Positions 8,685-16,755 of a DNA stretch of 46,833 nt are shown here, piece by piece. This DNA comes from Amycolatopsis oliviviridis. Its GTDB lineage: Bacteria; Actinomycetota; Actinomycetes; Mycobacteriales; Pseudonocardiaceae. Where the stretch lies: the NCBI RefSeq assembly GCF_014654365.1, contig NZ_BNAY01000019.1:1-46833 (forward strand), in the 5' to 3' direction. A program made the position numbers and the translations under genes. The notes beneath the pieces are model-generated. The model was not told the origin of the DNA, did not search any database, and saw only the letters and a program-made list of their open reading frames with translations. The first letter of the stretch is position 1; each line of letters starts with the position of its first letter.

Positions 8685-9050
8685 TCAGAAGGTGAAGACG
8701 CCGGCCGACTCGGTGTCGGCGACGCAGCGGTTGGCGTACGAGGTGCGGTAGGTGACCGGTTCGCCGCGCCACTTGCCGACCGCGGAGACGTCCACCGGGT
8801 TGTACTCCAGGGTGCAGGACCGCGGTTCGGCGCGCAGCCTGTCGAACTTTCCGTCCACTTCGGACAGTTTGGCGCAGGCGCCACCGCGTCCCGGGTGGGA
8901 TCCGCCGGTGGGCTCGCAGGTGAGAGAGACGGTACCGACCCGGCCCCGTGCGTCGTGGCTGGTCAGCTGGAACGTGGATTCGGCGGGTTGTGCCGGGGCC
9001 ATACAGGCCAGCGCGAGCACACAGGCGCCGATCGGTTCGAAGAAAGCCAT
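8685..9050 (-). CDS. Secreted subtilisin-inhibitor-like protein (SSI family)
   Basis: 121 residues: a short hydrophobic N-terminal signal region (MAFFEPIGACVLALACMAPA) followed by a domain with the SSI pattern. Conserved features are CEPTGGSHPGRGGACAKL, the D-G-F-L segment, CTLEYNPVDV and the ending NRC....GVFTF. Cys45, Cys59, Cys79 and Cys109 fit the two SSI disulfides. By alignment with Streptomyces subtilisin inhibitor, the reactive bond would be Leu81-Glu82, suggesting inhibition of subtilisin- or chymotrypsin-like proteases. The ATG at 9050 gives a sensible signal peptide, while the longer reading to 9113 does not. Convergent with the upstream membrane-protein gene. Confidence 0.85.
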   Translation of the reverse strand: MAFFEPIGACVLALACMAPAQPAESTFQLTSHDARGRVGTVSLTCEPTGGSHPGRGGACAKLSEVDGKFDRLRAEPRSCTLEYNPVDVSAVGKWRGEPVTYRTSYANRCVADTESAGVFTF

Positions 9051-9109
9051 ATCAACCCTATCGGCTGACGTGACCCGATCACTGTGTTCCACGCTCGGGT
9101 GAGATTTAC

Positions 9110-10741
9110 TCACCCGGTCGTGTGGTCGTCCGCATCTCGGATGTCGTGCGCGAGCAAGGCGACATAAAGGGAGAGCATCGACTCCGGATCTTCCAGCCGC
9201 ACCCCCAGGACCTGCTCGATCCGGGCCAGCTGCTGGTAGTAGGCGGTGCGGGAGGTGTGCGCGGCCGCCGCGGCCGCCGACTTGTTGCCCCCGTGCTCGC
9301 AGTAATGCCTCAACGCCTGAACGAGTCTGCTGCCCTGCGCGGCGTCCCTGCTCAGCAAGGGGCCGAGCTCCCGCGCGGCGAACGCGGTGATCCGCTCGTC
9401 GCCCGCCAGCAGATGCAGCAGCCCGCGCAACCGGACGTCGTCGAGCCGGTGGACCACCCGCTCGGTGTTCCCGGCGTGCTCGGCGAGCGCCGCGGCGGCG
9501 ACCTGGGCGGCTTCGACGAGCGTCCGGCGCGCCTCGGCGGGCCCGCTGCCCGTCGTCCCGACCGCGACCACGGCGGGCGCGCCGGAGCGGGCCTCGTGGA
9601 CGTCGGTGGCCAGGCGGCGCAGGACCGCGTCGACCCCTGCCTCCGGCGAGAGCGCGATCAGCGCGCGCACCTGCGTGTCGTCGGTGGCCACGAGCGCGGA
9701 CACCTTGGCGCGCCGGGCGGCGAGCGCGGTCGCCTCGGCGAGTTCCCTCAGCAGGACCGGGGTCGACTGCGCGGTCCTGGTGGTCGCGGTGATCCGGGGC
9801 CGCACGGCGACCCCGACCAGCAGCCGTCCCGTCAGCGGGACCCCCAGCGCGGACGCCCGCGCGGTCAGTTCGCCGGGCGGCACCGGGTTCGCCAGCAGTT
9901 CGGTCAGGATCGCGCGGTGCGCCTGGCGTTCGAGGCTGTCGGTGTCCTTGGCGACCAGCCGGTGCACCGCGAGCGCGGACGCGGCGCGTTCGGCGACCAC
10001 GACGTGCCGGTGCGGCGGCGGATCACCGCAGACGACGACCAGCCGTCCCCAGTCGTGCCCGCGCGCGCCGACCACGGTGATCAGCCAGCCCGCGCCCGCG
10101 TGGAAGCCGGTCCGCTCGCCGACCTGCACCGGCCGCGACCGCGACGGCCAGCCGGGCAGCAGTTCGCCGGGATCGGTCCCGGCCGTGTCGTAGGCGAGGA
10201 CCTCGTGCGAGAGAGTCTCCAGCACGACGGGATGTTCGGTGAGCCTCGCGACCTCGCGCAGGATGTCGCCCGGTTCGGCGCCGGCGATCGTCAGCGCGGT
10301 GAAGGTCTCGTGGACCCGTTCCGCCGCGCGGAGTTCGGCGACCTGGGCGTCGACGATCAGCCCGTTCACCGCCTCGGTGACCGACACGAAGCGCGTTTCC
10401 CGCGAAAGGGTGATCAGCGGGACGCCGTGCCGGTCCGCAGCCTCGACCAGCGCGGGCGGCAGCTTGTCACTCCAATGACGGACCAGCTCGACGACCACCC
10501 CGGCCACCCCGACGCCCGCCAGGTCGGCGACGTACCGGGCGAGCGCGGGACCGTCGTCGGGCAGCGCGACCCCGGTGGTGAGCACGAGTTCCCCGCCGCG
10601 CAGCAGCGGGGCGATGTCCGCGACCTCGGCGACGTGCGCCCAGCGGACCGGCGCGTCCAGCCCCGCCGCCCCCGCCACCACATGCGGCCTGCCCTGGCGC
10701 AGCACCGGCAGCGCGAGCACCTCGGCGACGGTCGGGTACAT
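9110..10741 (-). CDS. PucR-family transcriptional regulator
   Basis: 543 residues with PucR architecture. The N-terminal PucR sensing domain spans about residues 1-125 (VAEVLALPVLRQGRPHVVAG, then LLRGGELVLTTG). A central GGDEF-like region follows. The C-terminal HTH_30 domain has LVQALRHYCEHGGNKSAAAA and the RTAYYQQLARIEQVLGV recognition region. PucR proteins typically control purine, pyrimidine or amino-acid catabolism. The start is the ATG at 10741 with a GGGAGG site upstream; the longer reading to 11020 would run into the divergent gene. It is transcribed divergently from the aldehyde dehydrogenase gene over a 142-base spacer, so it probably regulates that gene and perhaps the hydantoinase operon. 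Confidence 0.92.
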   Translation of the reverse strand: MYPTVAEVLALPVLRQGRPHVVAGAAGLDAPVRWAHVAEVADIAPLLRGGELVLTTGVALPDDGPALARYVADLAGVGVAGVVVELVRHWSDKLPPALVEAADRHGVPLITLSRETRFVSVTEAVNGLIVDAQVAELRAAERVHETFTALTIAGAEPGDILREVARLTEHPVVLETLSHEVLAYDTAGTDPGELLPGWPSRSRPVQVGERTGFHAGAGWLITVVGARGHDWGRLVVVCGDPPPHRHVVVAERAASALAVHRLVAKDTDSLERQAHRAILTELLANPVPPGELTARASALGVPLTGRLLVGVAVRPRITATTRTAQSTPVLLRELAEATALAARRAKVSALVATDDTQVRALIALSPEAGVDAVLRRLATDVHEARSGAPAVVAVGTTGSGPAEARRTLVEAAQVAAAALAEHAGNTERVVHRLDDVRLRGLLHLLAGDERITAFAARELGPLLSRDAAQGSRLVQALRHYCEHGGNKSAAAAAAHTSRTAYYQQLARIEQVLGVRLEDPESMLSLYVALLAHDIRDADDHTTG

Positions 10742-10883
10742 CGGCCTCCCACCTGGTCGGAACGCAGAGAGACAGACTGTACGGCCGGGACCGGGAGTCC
10801 GTACACGTTGCCGATGGCGTCGGTGTGGCGCGCGCACCCAGACTCGACCGGGAGCAGGCACCCGGACCAGGAAGGCGGACCTC

Positions 10884-12380
10884 GTGACCGACCGGATCAA
10901 CCACTGGATAGACGGCAAACCGTGCGAAGGCGTGAGCGAACGATCCGGTGACGTGTTCGACCCGGCCACCGGGCAGGTGCGGGCGAAGGTCGCCTTCGCG
11001 GCGCAGGACGACGTCGACACCGCCGTCGCGGCCGCGTCCCGGGCGCTCCCGGGCTGGCGCGGGACGTCGCTGGCCGGGCGGACACGGGTGCTGTTCGCCT
11101 TCCGCGAGCTGCTTTCGGCACGGCGTCACGAGCTGGCGAAGATCGTCACCGGCGAACACGGCAAGGTCGAATCCGACGCGGCGGGCGAGATCGCGCGCGC
11201 CATCGAAAACGTCGAGTACGCCTGCGGTGCGGCGCAGCTGCTCAAGGGCGGGTTCAGCGAGAACGCCTCGACCGGCGTCGACGTCTACTCGATTTCGCAG
11301 CCGCTGGGCGTCGTCGGCGTGATCTCGCCGTTCAACTTCCCGGCGATGGTCCCGCTGTGGTTCGTGCCGAACGCGCTCGCCTGCGGCAACACCGTCGTGC
11401 TCAAACCGAGCGAGAAGGACCCGTCCGCGGCCGTGTTCATCGCGGAACTGTTCGCCGAAGCGGGCCTGCCCGACGGCGTGCTCAACGTCCTGCACGGGGA
11501 CAAGGTCGCCGTCGACGGGCTGCTGGAACACCGCGACGTCAAGGCGATCTCGTTCGTCGGCTCGACGCCGATCGCGAAATACGTCTACGAAACCGGGACC
11601 AGTCACGGGAAACGCGTGCAGGCGCTCGGCGGCGCGAAGAACCACATGGTCGTCCTGCCGGACGCCGACCTCGACCTCGCCGCCGACGCGGCCGTCTCCG
11701 CGGGCTTCGGCTCGGCGGGAGAGCGGTGCATGGCGGTGTCGGTCGTCGTCGCGGTCGACCCGGTCGGCGACGAACTGGTCGCGAAGATCGCCGAGCGGAT
11801 CACGCGGCTGCGCGTCGGCGACGGCAGGCGGCCCACCTCGGAGATGGGGCCGCTGGTCACCGCCGCCCACCACGAACGCGTCGAGTCCTATGTGGAAGCG
11901 GGCGTCGAAGCAGGCGCCCGGCTCGTCGTCGACGGCCGCGGCATCGAGGTCGACGGCGAGGACGGCGGATTCTGGCTCGGCCCGACGCTGTTCGACCACG
12001 TCACGCCGGGGATGTCGGTCTACACCGACGAGATCTTCGGCCCGGTGCTGGCGGTCGCGCGGGCCGACGGCTACGACGCGGCACTGGAGCTGATCAACGC
12101 CAACGCCTACGGCAACGGCACCGCGATCTTCACCAACGACGGGCGGGCCGCGCGGCGGTTCCAGAACGAGGTCGAGGTCGGGATGGTCGGCGTGAACGTG
12201 CCGATCCCGGTGCCGGTCGGCTACTACTCGTTCGGCGGGTGGAAGGACTCGCTGTTCGGGGACAGCCACGCCTACGGGCCGGAGGGCTTCCACTTCTTCA
12301 CGCGGACGAAGGTCGTCACGTCGCGGTGGCCGGACCCCTCGCAGGGCGGGGTGAACCTCGGTTTCCCGCGCAACAGCTGA
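10884..12380 (+). CDS. mmsA: CoA-acylating methylmalonate-semialdehyde dehydrogenase
   Basis: 498-residue aldehyde dehydrogenase of the MmsA type. It converts malonate semialdehyde or methylmalonate semialdehyde plus CoA and NAD+ to acetyl-CoA or propionyl-CoA. Family marks are ISPFNFPAMVPLWF (Asn151), GSTPIAKYVY and the nucleophile Cys282 in SAGERCMAVS. Here Cys282 is preceded by GER as in MmsA rather than by the GQ of ordinary aldehyde dehydrogenases. The GTG at 10884 gives the usual family length. It lies divergent from pucR. In the reductive pyrimidine pathway this enzyme would finish degradation of the beta-alanine or beta-aminoisobutyrate carbon skeleton. The connecting aminotransferase is not in the window. 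Confidence 0.93.
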   Translation: MTDRINHWIDGKPCEGVSERSGDVFDPATGQVRAKVAFAAQDDVDTAVAAASRALPGWRGTSLAGRTRVLFAFRELLSARRHELAKIVTGEHGKVESDAAGEIARAIENVEYACGAAQLLKGGFSENASTGVDVYSISQPLGVVGVISPFNFPAMVPLWFVPNALACGNTVVLKPSEKDPSAAVFIAELFAEAGLPDGVLNVLHGDKVAVDGLLEHRDVKAISFVGSTPIAKYVYETGTSHGKRVQALGGAKNHMVVLPDADLDLAADAAVSAGFGSAGERCMAVSVVVAVDPVGDELVAKIAERITRLRVGDGRRPTSEMGPLVTAAHHERVESYVEAGVEAGARLVVDGRGIEVDGEDGGFWLGPTLFDHVTPGMSVYTDEIFGPVLAVARADGYDAALELINANAYGNGTAIFTNDGRAARRFQNEVEVGMVGVNVPIPVPVGYYSFGGWKDSLFGDSHAYGPEGFHFFTRTKVVTSRWPDPSQGGVNLGFPRNS

Positions 12381-12491
12381 GCCGTCGGGTGTCGTGAGTG
12401 GTAAGGCTGGTTCTGACGGACTCGGCGATCGCCACTTTCGCCCCATATGCACCAGCAGCCACAGCAGCCACAGCAGTCACAGCGGCCGCGC

Positions 12492-12538
12492 GTGAAGGCC
12501 CCCTTCCCTCGGCTGAGCCGAGGAAACTCGGCCTTCAC
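12492..12538. repeat. REP-like palindrome with nested stem-loops
   Basis: The outer stem is GTGAAGGCC (12492-12500) with GGCCTTCAC (12530-12538). The inner stem is CCTCGGC (12507-12513) with GCCGAGG (12517-12523) around a TGA loop. The left half reappears, inverted, at the window start beside an IS30-like end. Confidence 0.7.
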
Positions 12539-12548
12539 ACCTTGCCGA

Positions 12549-12603
12549 GTACATGAAGGCCCCCTTCCTTGCGATAGGCGCAAGGAAGGGGGCCTTCATG
12601 TAC
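12549..12603. repeat. REP-like palindrome, 25-bp perfect arms
   Basis: The left arm at 12549-12573 (begins GTACATGAAGGCCCCCTTCC, ends TTGCG) and its perfect complement at 12579-12603 flank the loop ATAGG. The identical 25-base left arm recurs at 46695-46719. It lies between mmsA and hrcA, both rightward, and could act as a terminator for mmsA. Confidence 0.85.
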
Positions 12604-12725
12604 AGCAGACGGGTAAGCGCCGGTACCGCGTCCTAGCCACTCACGAGGCCCAAAGACGTCCTTCGGCTCCCCGGGCACTATGCCTTCCGTAAACTCGTTG
12701 TGAGGACGAGCCGGAGGAGGTGCAG

Positions 12726-13751
12726 GTGGCCAACGCGGAAGAGCGCCGCTTCGAAGTGCTGCGTGCGATCGTCGCCGACTACGTGTCGAACCAGGAGCCG
12801 GTCGGGTCCAAGGCGATCGTCGACCGGCACAACCTCGGTGTGTCCAGCGCCACCGTGCGCAACGACATGGCGGCGCTGGAAGAAGAGGGCTACATCACAC
12901 AGCCCCACACCAGCGCGGGCCGCATCCCCACCGACAAGGGATACCGGCTGTTCGTCGACCGGATCGCCGAGGTCAAACCCCTCAGCTCGGCCGAACGCCG
13001 GGCCATCACGGCCTTCCTCGACAGCGGGACCGACGTCGACGACGTCCTGCGCCGGTCCGTCCGGCTGCTCGCCCAGCTGACCAGGCAGGTCGCGGTCATC
13101 CAGTACCCGATGATGACCAACTCCGCCGTCCGGCACCTGGAAGTGGTGCCGCTCACCCCAGCCCGGCTGATGCTGGTGCTGATCACCGACTCCGGCCGCG
13201 TCGACCAGCGCACCGTCGACCTCGGGGACGTCATCACCGAGGAGAACGTCGGCAGGCTGCGCACGGTGCTCAACGGGGCCCTGGCCGGACGGCGGCTCTC
13301 CGAGGCCGCGGCGGCGGTCGCCGAACTGCCCGAAAAGTCGCCGGGCGAGCTGCGCGACAACCTCACCCGCGTTTGCACCGTGCTGGTGGAATCGCTGGTC
13401 GAGCACCCCGAGGAGCGGCTCGTGCTCGGCGGCACGGCGAACCTCACCCGCAACGTCTCGGACTTCCCCGGATCGCTGCGGCAGGTGCTGGAGGCGCTCG
13501 AGGAGCAGGTCATCGTGCTCAAGCTTCTCGCGGCCGCCCGCAACCCCGGTGCGATCACGGTGCGCATCGGTGAGGAAAATGAGGACGAGCAGATGCGCAG
13601 CACCTCGGTGGTGTCCATCGGCTACGGCATGGACGACCTGCTGCTGGGCGGGATGGGCGTCGTCGGGCCCACCAGGATGGACTACCCGAACACCATCGCC
13701 GCGGTGCGTGCGGTGGCGAACTACGTGGGGCAGATCCTCTCCGGCCGCTGA
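12726..13751 (+). CDS. hrcA: Heat-inducible transcription repressor HrcA
   Basis: 341-residue repressor that binds CIRCE operators of chaperone genes. The N-terminal winged helix reads RRFEVLRAIVADYVSNQEPVGSKAI, followed by VSSATVRNDMAALEEEGYI and HTSAGRIPTDKGYR. The C-terminal part includes NLTRNVSDFPG and the ending SIGYGMDDLLLGGMGVVGPTRM..P, as usual for the family. The GTG at 12726 is chosen because GGAGGAGG ends about seven bases upstream; a GTG two codons earlier is possible. It is followed closely by dnaJ2, the standard actinobacterial hrcA-dnaJ2 pair. Confidence 0.96.
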   Translation: MANAEERRFEVLRAIVADYVSNQEPVGSKAIVDRHNLGVSSATVRNDMAALEEEGYITQPHTSAGRIPTDKGYRLFVDRIAEVKPLSSAERRAITAFLDSGTDVDDVLRRSVRLLAQLTRQVAVIQYPMMTNSAVRHLEVVPLTPARLMLVLITDSGRVDQRTVDLGDVITEENVGRLRTVLNGALAGRRLSEAAAAVAELPEKSPGELRDNLTRVCTVLVESLVEHPEERLVLGGTANLTRNVSDFPGSLRQVLEALEEQVIVLKLLAAARNPGAITVRIGEENEDEQMRSTSVVSIGYGMDDLLLGGMGVVGPTRMDYPNTIAAVRAVANYVGQILSGR

Positions 13752-13793
13752 GCGCGGCGTTGAGGTCCGAAGCAGAAGGAGAAGGCGGAGACG

Positions 13794-14960
13794 GTGGCGA
13801 GGGACTATTACGGCATTCTCGGGGTTGCGAAGAACGCGACGGATCAGGAGATCAAGCGCGCGTACCGCAAGCTGGCCCGTGAACTGCACCCCGACGTCAA
13901 CCCGTCGGAGGACGCCCAGCACCGCTTCGGCGAGGTGACCACCGCGTACGAGGTGCTGTCAGATCCGCAGAAGCGCAAGGTCGTCGACCTCGGCGGCGAC
14001 CCGATGGACGGCGGCGCGCGCGGCGGAGGCGGAGACCCGTTCGCGGGCTTCGGCGGCCTCGGCGACATCATGGACGCCTTCTTCGGCGCCGCCGGAGGTG
14101 GTGGCGGCGGCCGCGGCCGTGGCCCCCGCAGCCGCGTGCAGCCCGGCTCCGACGCGCTCATCCGCCTCGGCCTGACCCTGGAGGACTGCGCCACCGGCGT
14201 CGACCGCGAGATCACCGTCGACACCGCCATCGTCTGCGACCTGTGCCGCGGCGCCGGCGCGGCCGAAGGCACCGGCACCAAGACCTGCGACACCTGCGGC
14301 GGCGCCGGCGAGGTCCAGTCCGTGCAGCGATCCTTCCTCGGCCAGGTCGTCACCGCCCGCCCCTGCCCGGTCTGCCGCGGCTTCGGCGAGGTCATCCCCG
14401 ACCCCTGCCGCCAGTGCGGCGGCGACGGCCGCGTCCGCGCCCGCCGCAACGTCACCGCCAAGATCCCGCCGGGCGTCGGCGACGGCATGCGCATCCGGCT
14501 CTCCGGCCAGGGCGAGGTCGGCCCCGGCGGCGGCCCGGCAGGCGACCTGTACGTCGAGATCGACGAGGCACCGCACGAGGTGTTCGTCCGGCAGGGCAAC
14601 GACCTGCACTGCAACTTCCGCATCCCGATGACCACCGCCGCCCTCGGCGCCACGGTGCCCATCGAGACCCTCATCGACGGCGACTACGAACTCGACATCG
14701 AACCGGGCACCCAGCCCGCCACCGAACTCGTCCTCACCGCCAAGGGCATGCCGCGACTGCGGTCCTCCGGCCGCGTCGACGGCCGCGGCGACCTGCACGT
14801 CCACATCGACGTCGTCGTCCCGACCAAACTCGACGACGCCCAGCGCGACCTCCTCGTCGAACTGGCCCAGCAGCGCGGCGAAGACGTGCCTTCGCTGTCC
14901 TCGAACGGCTCGAAGCCCGGCGGGCTGTTCTCCAAGCTGCGCACCAAGAACCACCGGTAA
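13794..14960 (+). CDS. dnaJ: Chaperone protein DnaJ (DnaJ2 type)
   Basis: 388-residue type I J-protein that stimulates DnaK ATPase and binds unfolded proteins. It has an N-terminal J domain with the HPD motif in ELHPDVNP and a Gly/Phe-rich linker around residues 75-115. Four zinc-finger repeats follow: CDLCRGAG, CDTCGGAG, CPVCRGFG and CRQCGGDG. The C-terminal substrate-binding domains come last. The GTG start lies just after a purine-rich GAAGGAGAAGG. It is 42 bases after hrcA and three bases before rsmE, so the three are probably co-transcribed. Confidence 0.96.
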   Translation: MARDYYGILGVAKNATDQEIKRAYRKLARELHPDVNPSEDAQHRFGEVTTAYEVLSDPQKRKVVDLGGDPMDGGARGGGGDPFAGFGGLGDIMDAFFGAAGGGGGGRGRGPRSRVQPGSDALIRLGLTLEDCATGVDREITVDTAIVCDLCRGAGAAEGTGTKTCDTCGGAGEVQSVQRSFLGQVVTARPCPVCRGFGEVIPDPCRQCGGDGRVRARRNVTAKIPPGVGDGMRIRLSGQGEVGPGGGPAGDLYVEIDEAPHEVFVRQGNDLHCNFRIPMTTAALGATVPIETLIDGDYELDIEPGTQPATELVLTAKGMPRLRSSGRVDGRGDLHVHIDVVVPTKLDDAQRDLLVELAQQRGEDVPSLSSNGSKPGGLFSKLRTKNHR

Positions 14961-14963
14961 CCC

Positions 14964-15716
14964 GTGCCCGAGACGACACTGCCGGTCTTCCTCACCGACA
15001 CCCTGCCCGGCTCCGGGCGCATCACACTCGACGGCGAGGAAGCCCGGCACGCCGCCACCGTCCGGCGGCTCCGCGCCGGCGAACGTCTCGTGCTTTCCGA
15101 CGGCGAAGGCGGCATGGCGCGCTGCGTCGTCGAAGCCGTCCAGACAGGCCGCGACGCGGCACTCACCCTCGCCATCGAAGAACACTGGACCGAGGAACCC
15201 CCCGCCCAGCGCGTCATCGTCGCCCAGGCACTCGCCAAAGGCGACCGCGGCGAACTCGCCGTCGAACTCGCCACCGAAGCCGGCGCCGACGCCATCGTCC
15301 CCTGGCGCGCCGCCCGCAGCGTCGCCCGCTGGGAAGAAGGAACCCGCGGCGACAAAGCCCTCAACCGCTGGCGCGGCACCGCCCGCGCCGCCGCCAAACA
15401 AGCCCGCCGCGCCCACATCCCCGAAGTCGCCGAGCCCGTCACCACCCGCGAACTCGCCGAACTCGCCCAGACCGTTTCCCGCGCCCTCGTCCTCGAATCC
15501 GGCATCGCCACCCGCCTCACCGAGATCCAACTCCCGGCACAAGGCGACATCCTCCTCGTCGTCGGCCCCGAAGGCGGCATCACCGACGAAGAACTCACCA
15601 CCCTCACCGACGCCGGCGCGACCGCCATCCGGTTGGGCCCCACCGTTTTGCGCACCTCCACCGCCGCCGCCGTCGCGCTGGGCGCACTCGGAGTTCTCAC
15701 CGAACGCTGGAAGTGA
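14964..15716 (+). CDS. rsmE: 16S rRNA (uracil-1498-N3)-methyltransferase RsmE
   Basis: 250-residue SPOUT methyltransferase. It has an N-terminal PUA-like domain (GEEARHAATVRRLRAGERLVLSDGEG) and a C-terminal knotted domain. The latter shows LAKGDRGELAVELATEAGA, LLVVGPEGGITDEEL and the SAM-binding end IRLGPTVLRTSTAAAVAL. It methylates U1498 of 16S rRNA in the assembled small subunit. GTG start. Position directly after dnaJ2 matches M. tuberculosis Rv2372c. Confidence 0.96.
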   Translation: MPETTLPVFLTDTLPGSGRITLDGEEARHAATVRRLRAGERLVLSDGEGGMARCVVEAVQTGRDAALTLAIEEHWTEEPPAQRVIVAQALAKGDRGELAVELATEAGADAIVPWRAARSVARWEEGTRGDKALNRWRGTARAAAKQARRAHIPEVAEPVTTRELAELAQTVSRALVLESGIATRLTEIQLPAQGDILLVVGPEGGITDEELTTLTDAGATAIRLGPTVLRTSTAAAVALGALGVLTERWK

Positions 15717-16045
15717 AAAAACACCCCACTAATTTGCGGCCGGTTATGGCGCGATCACGCAAACAGCCGTTACTCTCGTTAACTGACGCGCAACACACGG
15801 TTTCGGCGCGCCACTGGGGATGAAGCCCAGTCGCGCGCATGAATCCCCGCCGGGCACCTCCCCCCTCGGTCCGGCGGAGCCGCGGCGGCGGTGGAGCGAC
15901 CCCCAGGCTCCACCGCGCCGCGGCGTCTTCATTTCTGGGGCTCCGCCCCGAAATTCGACCGCCGCGGCGCGGTTCCGCGTATTACCCGGGGGGCCGAGCC
16001 CCCCGGACCCCCCACGGTGCCTCACGCGGCGGTTGGTCTTCGGTA

Positions 16046-16143
16046 TCGGCGTAGGGCCTGGCGGCCCTCGCCTGGTGAGTGGGAAGCGCGGAGTGCGTGG
16101 AGCTTGCGTTCGGCGTAGGGCCTGGCGGCCCTCGCCTGGTGAG
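16046..16143. repeat. Two 34-base direct repeats
   Basis: Both copies begin TCGGCGTAGGGCCTGGCGGC and end CTCGCCTGGTGAG (16046-16079 and 16110-16143), offset by 64 bases. Each contains the small palindrome GGGCC-TGGC-GGCCC. They lie in a spacer without a gene and look like a dispersed intergenic repeat. Confidence 0.75.
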
Positions 16144-16197
16144 GGGAAAGCGCGACTCGCGTGCTCGAAGGCGTGACTCGCGTGACTGGATGCCGAT

Positions 16198-16232
16198 CAC
16201 GTGAGATCCGGCTCCAAGCACGTGAGATCCGG
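16198..16232. repeat. Two copies of CACGTGAGATCCGG
   Basis: The 14-base unit occurs at 16198-16211 and 16219-16232 with a 7-base spacer. The flanks repeat the theme GTGACTCGCGTGACT. The position, 60-90 bases upstream of the HIT gene, allows but does not prove a regulatory role. Confidence 0.5.
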
Positions 16233-16291
16233 GTTTGAGCACGCGAGTGCGGCGTGGCGGGGCTAGGCTGGGTGGGGGATAGGGTGGGGGG

Positions 16292-16642
16292 ATGAGTGAC
16301 GCGGAGACGTTGTTCGAGCGGATCATCGCGGGCGAGATCCCGTCCGACAAGGTGTACGAGGACGCGACGACGTATGCGTTTCGGGACATAGCGCCGCAGG
16401 CGCGGGTGCATGTGCTCGTGGTGCCGAAGAAGCGGTACCGGAACGTGGGCGAGCTGGCGGCGGCGGACCCGCAGTTGCTGGCGGACGTCGCGCTCGCGGC
16501 GCGCAAGGTGGCGGAGATCGAGGGCATCGCGGAGTCGGGTTACCGGGTCGTGTTCAACACCGACGGTGACGCCGGGCAGACCGTCTTCCACGTGCACGCG
16601 CACGTGCTCGGCGGCGAGCAGCTGGGGCATTTCGGCCGCTGA
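16292..16642 (+). CDS. HIT family nucleotide-binding protein
   Basis: 116-residue HIT-domain hydrolase (HINT-like) expected to act on purine nucleoside phosphoramidates or dinucleoside polyphosphates. The active-site histidine triad is visible in FHVHAHVLGG near residues 98-107, with the family start TLFERIIAGEIPSDKVYED. The ATG at 16292 follows a G-rich stretch that can serve as ribosome-binding site. It lies upstream of phoH, as in many actinobacteria. Confidence 0.94.
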   Translation: MSDAETLFERIIAGEIPSDKVYEDATTYAFRDIAPQARVHVLVVPKKRYRNVGELAAADPQLLADVALAARKVAEIEGIAESGYRVVFNTDGDAGQTVFHVHAHVLGGEQLGHFGR

Positions 16643-16755
16643 AACGCGCCACCGGGAGAAACCGGACTGCGTGCCGACACCCGCAACCAGTAACATCGAC
16701 CTTGTCAGAGTTGTTGAAATCGCAGCGTAAGCGCAGGAAGTAGGCCCGAGGCCAC

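Larger units (their letters stand above)
12381..12725. other. Gene-free spacer carrying palindromic repeats
   Basis: No credible gene lies here. The spacer holds a short CAGCAGCCA-type tandem run (about 12453-12480), two palindromic repeats (12492-12538 and 12549-12603), and an outer 10-bp inverted repeat TCGTGAGTGG (12392-12401) / CCACTCACGA (12637-12646). TAAACT at 12690-12695 may be the -10 box for hrcA. No CIRCE operator (TTAGCACTC-N9-GAGTGCTAA) was found in front of hrcA. Confidence 0.6.
15717..16291. other. 575-base gene-free island with direct repeats and GC-rich stems
   Basis: No credible coding frame was seen. The start is relatively A/T-rich (about 15714-15800). A GC-rich part carries GGGGCTCCGCCCC near 15935 and a hairpin CCGGGGGGC-CGA-GCCCCCCGG at 15985-16005, which could terminate the rsmE transcript. 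Then come two 34-base direct repeats (16046-16079 and 16110-16143) and two copies of CACGTGAGATCCGG. TAGGCT near 16264 may be the -10 of the HIT gene. Confidence 0.6.

Noticed and set aside
12626..12725. CIRCE operator in front of hrcA
   Set aside because: No TTAGCACTC/GAGTGCTAA pair is present.
13959..15542. 527-codon minus-strand frame across dnaJ and rsmE
   Set aside because: Antisense to two certain genes. Ala/Gly/Asp-rich shadow typical of GC-rich third positions.
16046..16143. CRISPR array
   Set aside because: Only two direct repeats, GC-rich, with no cas genes and no further units.
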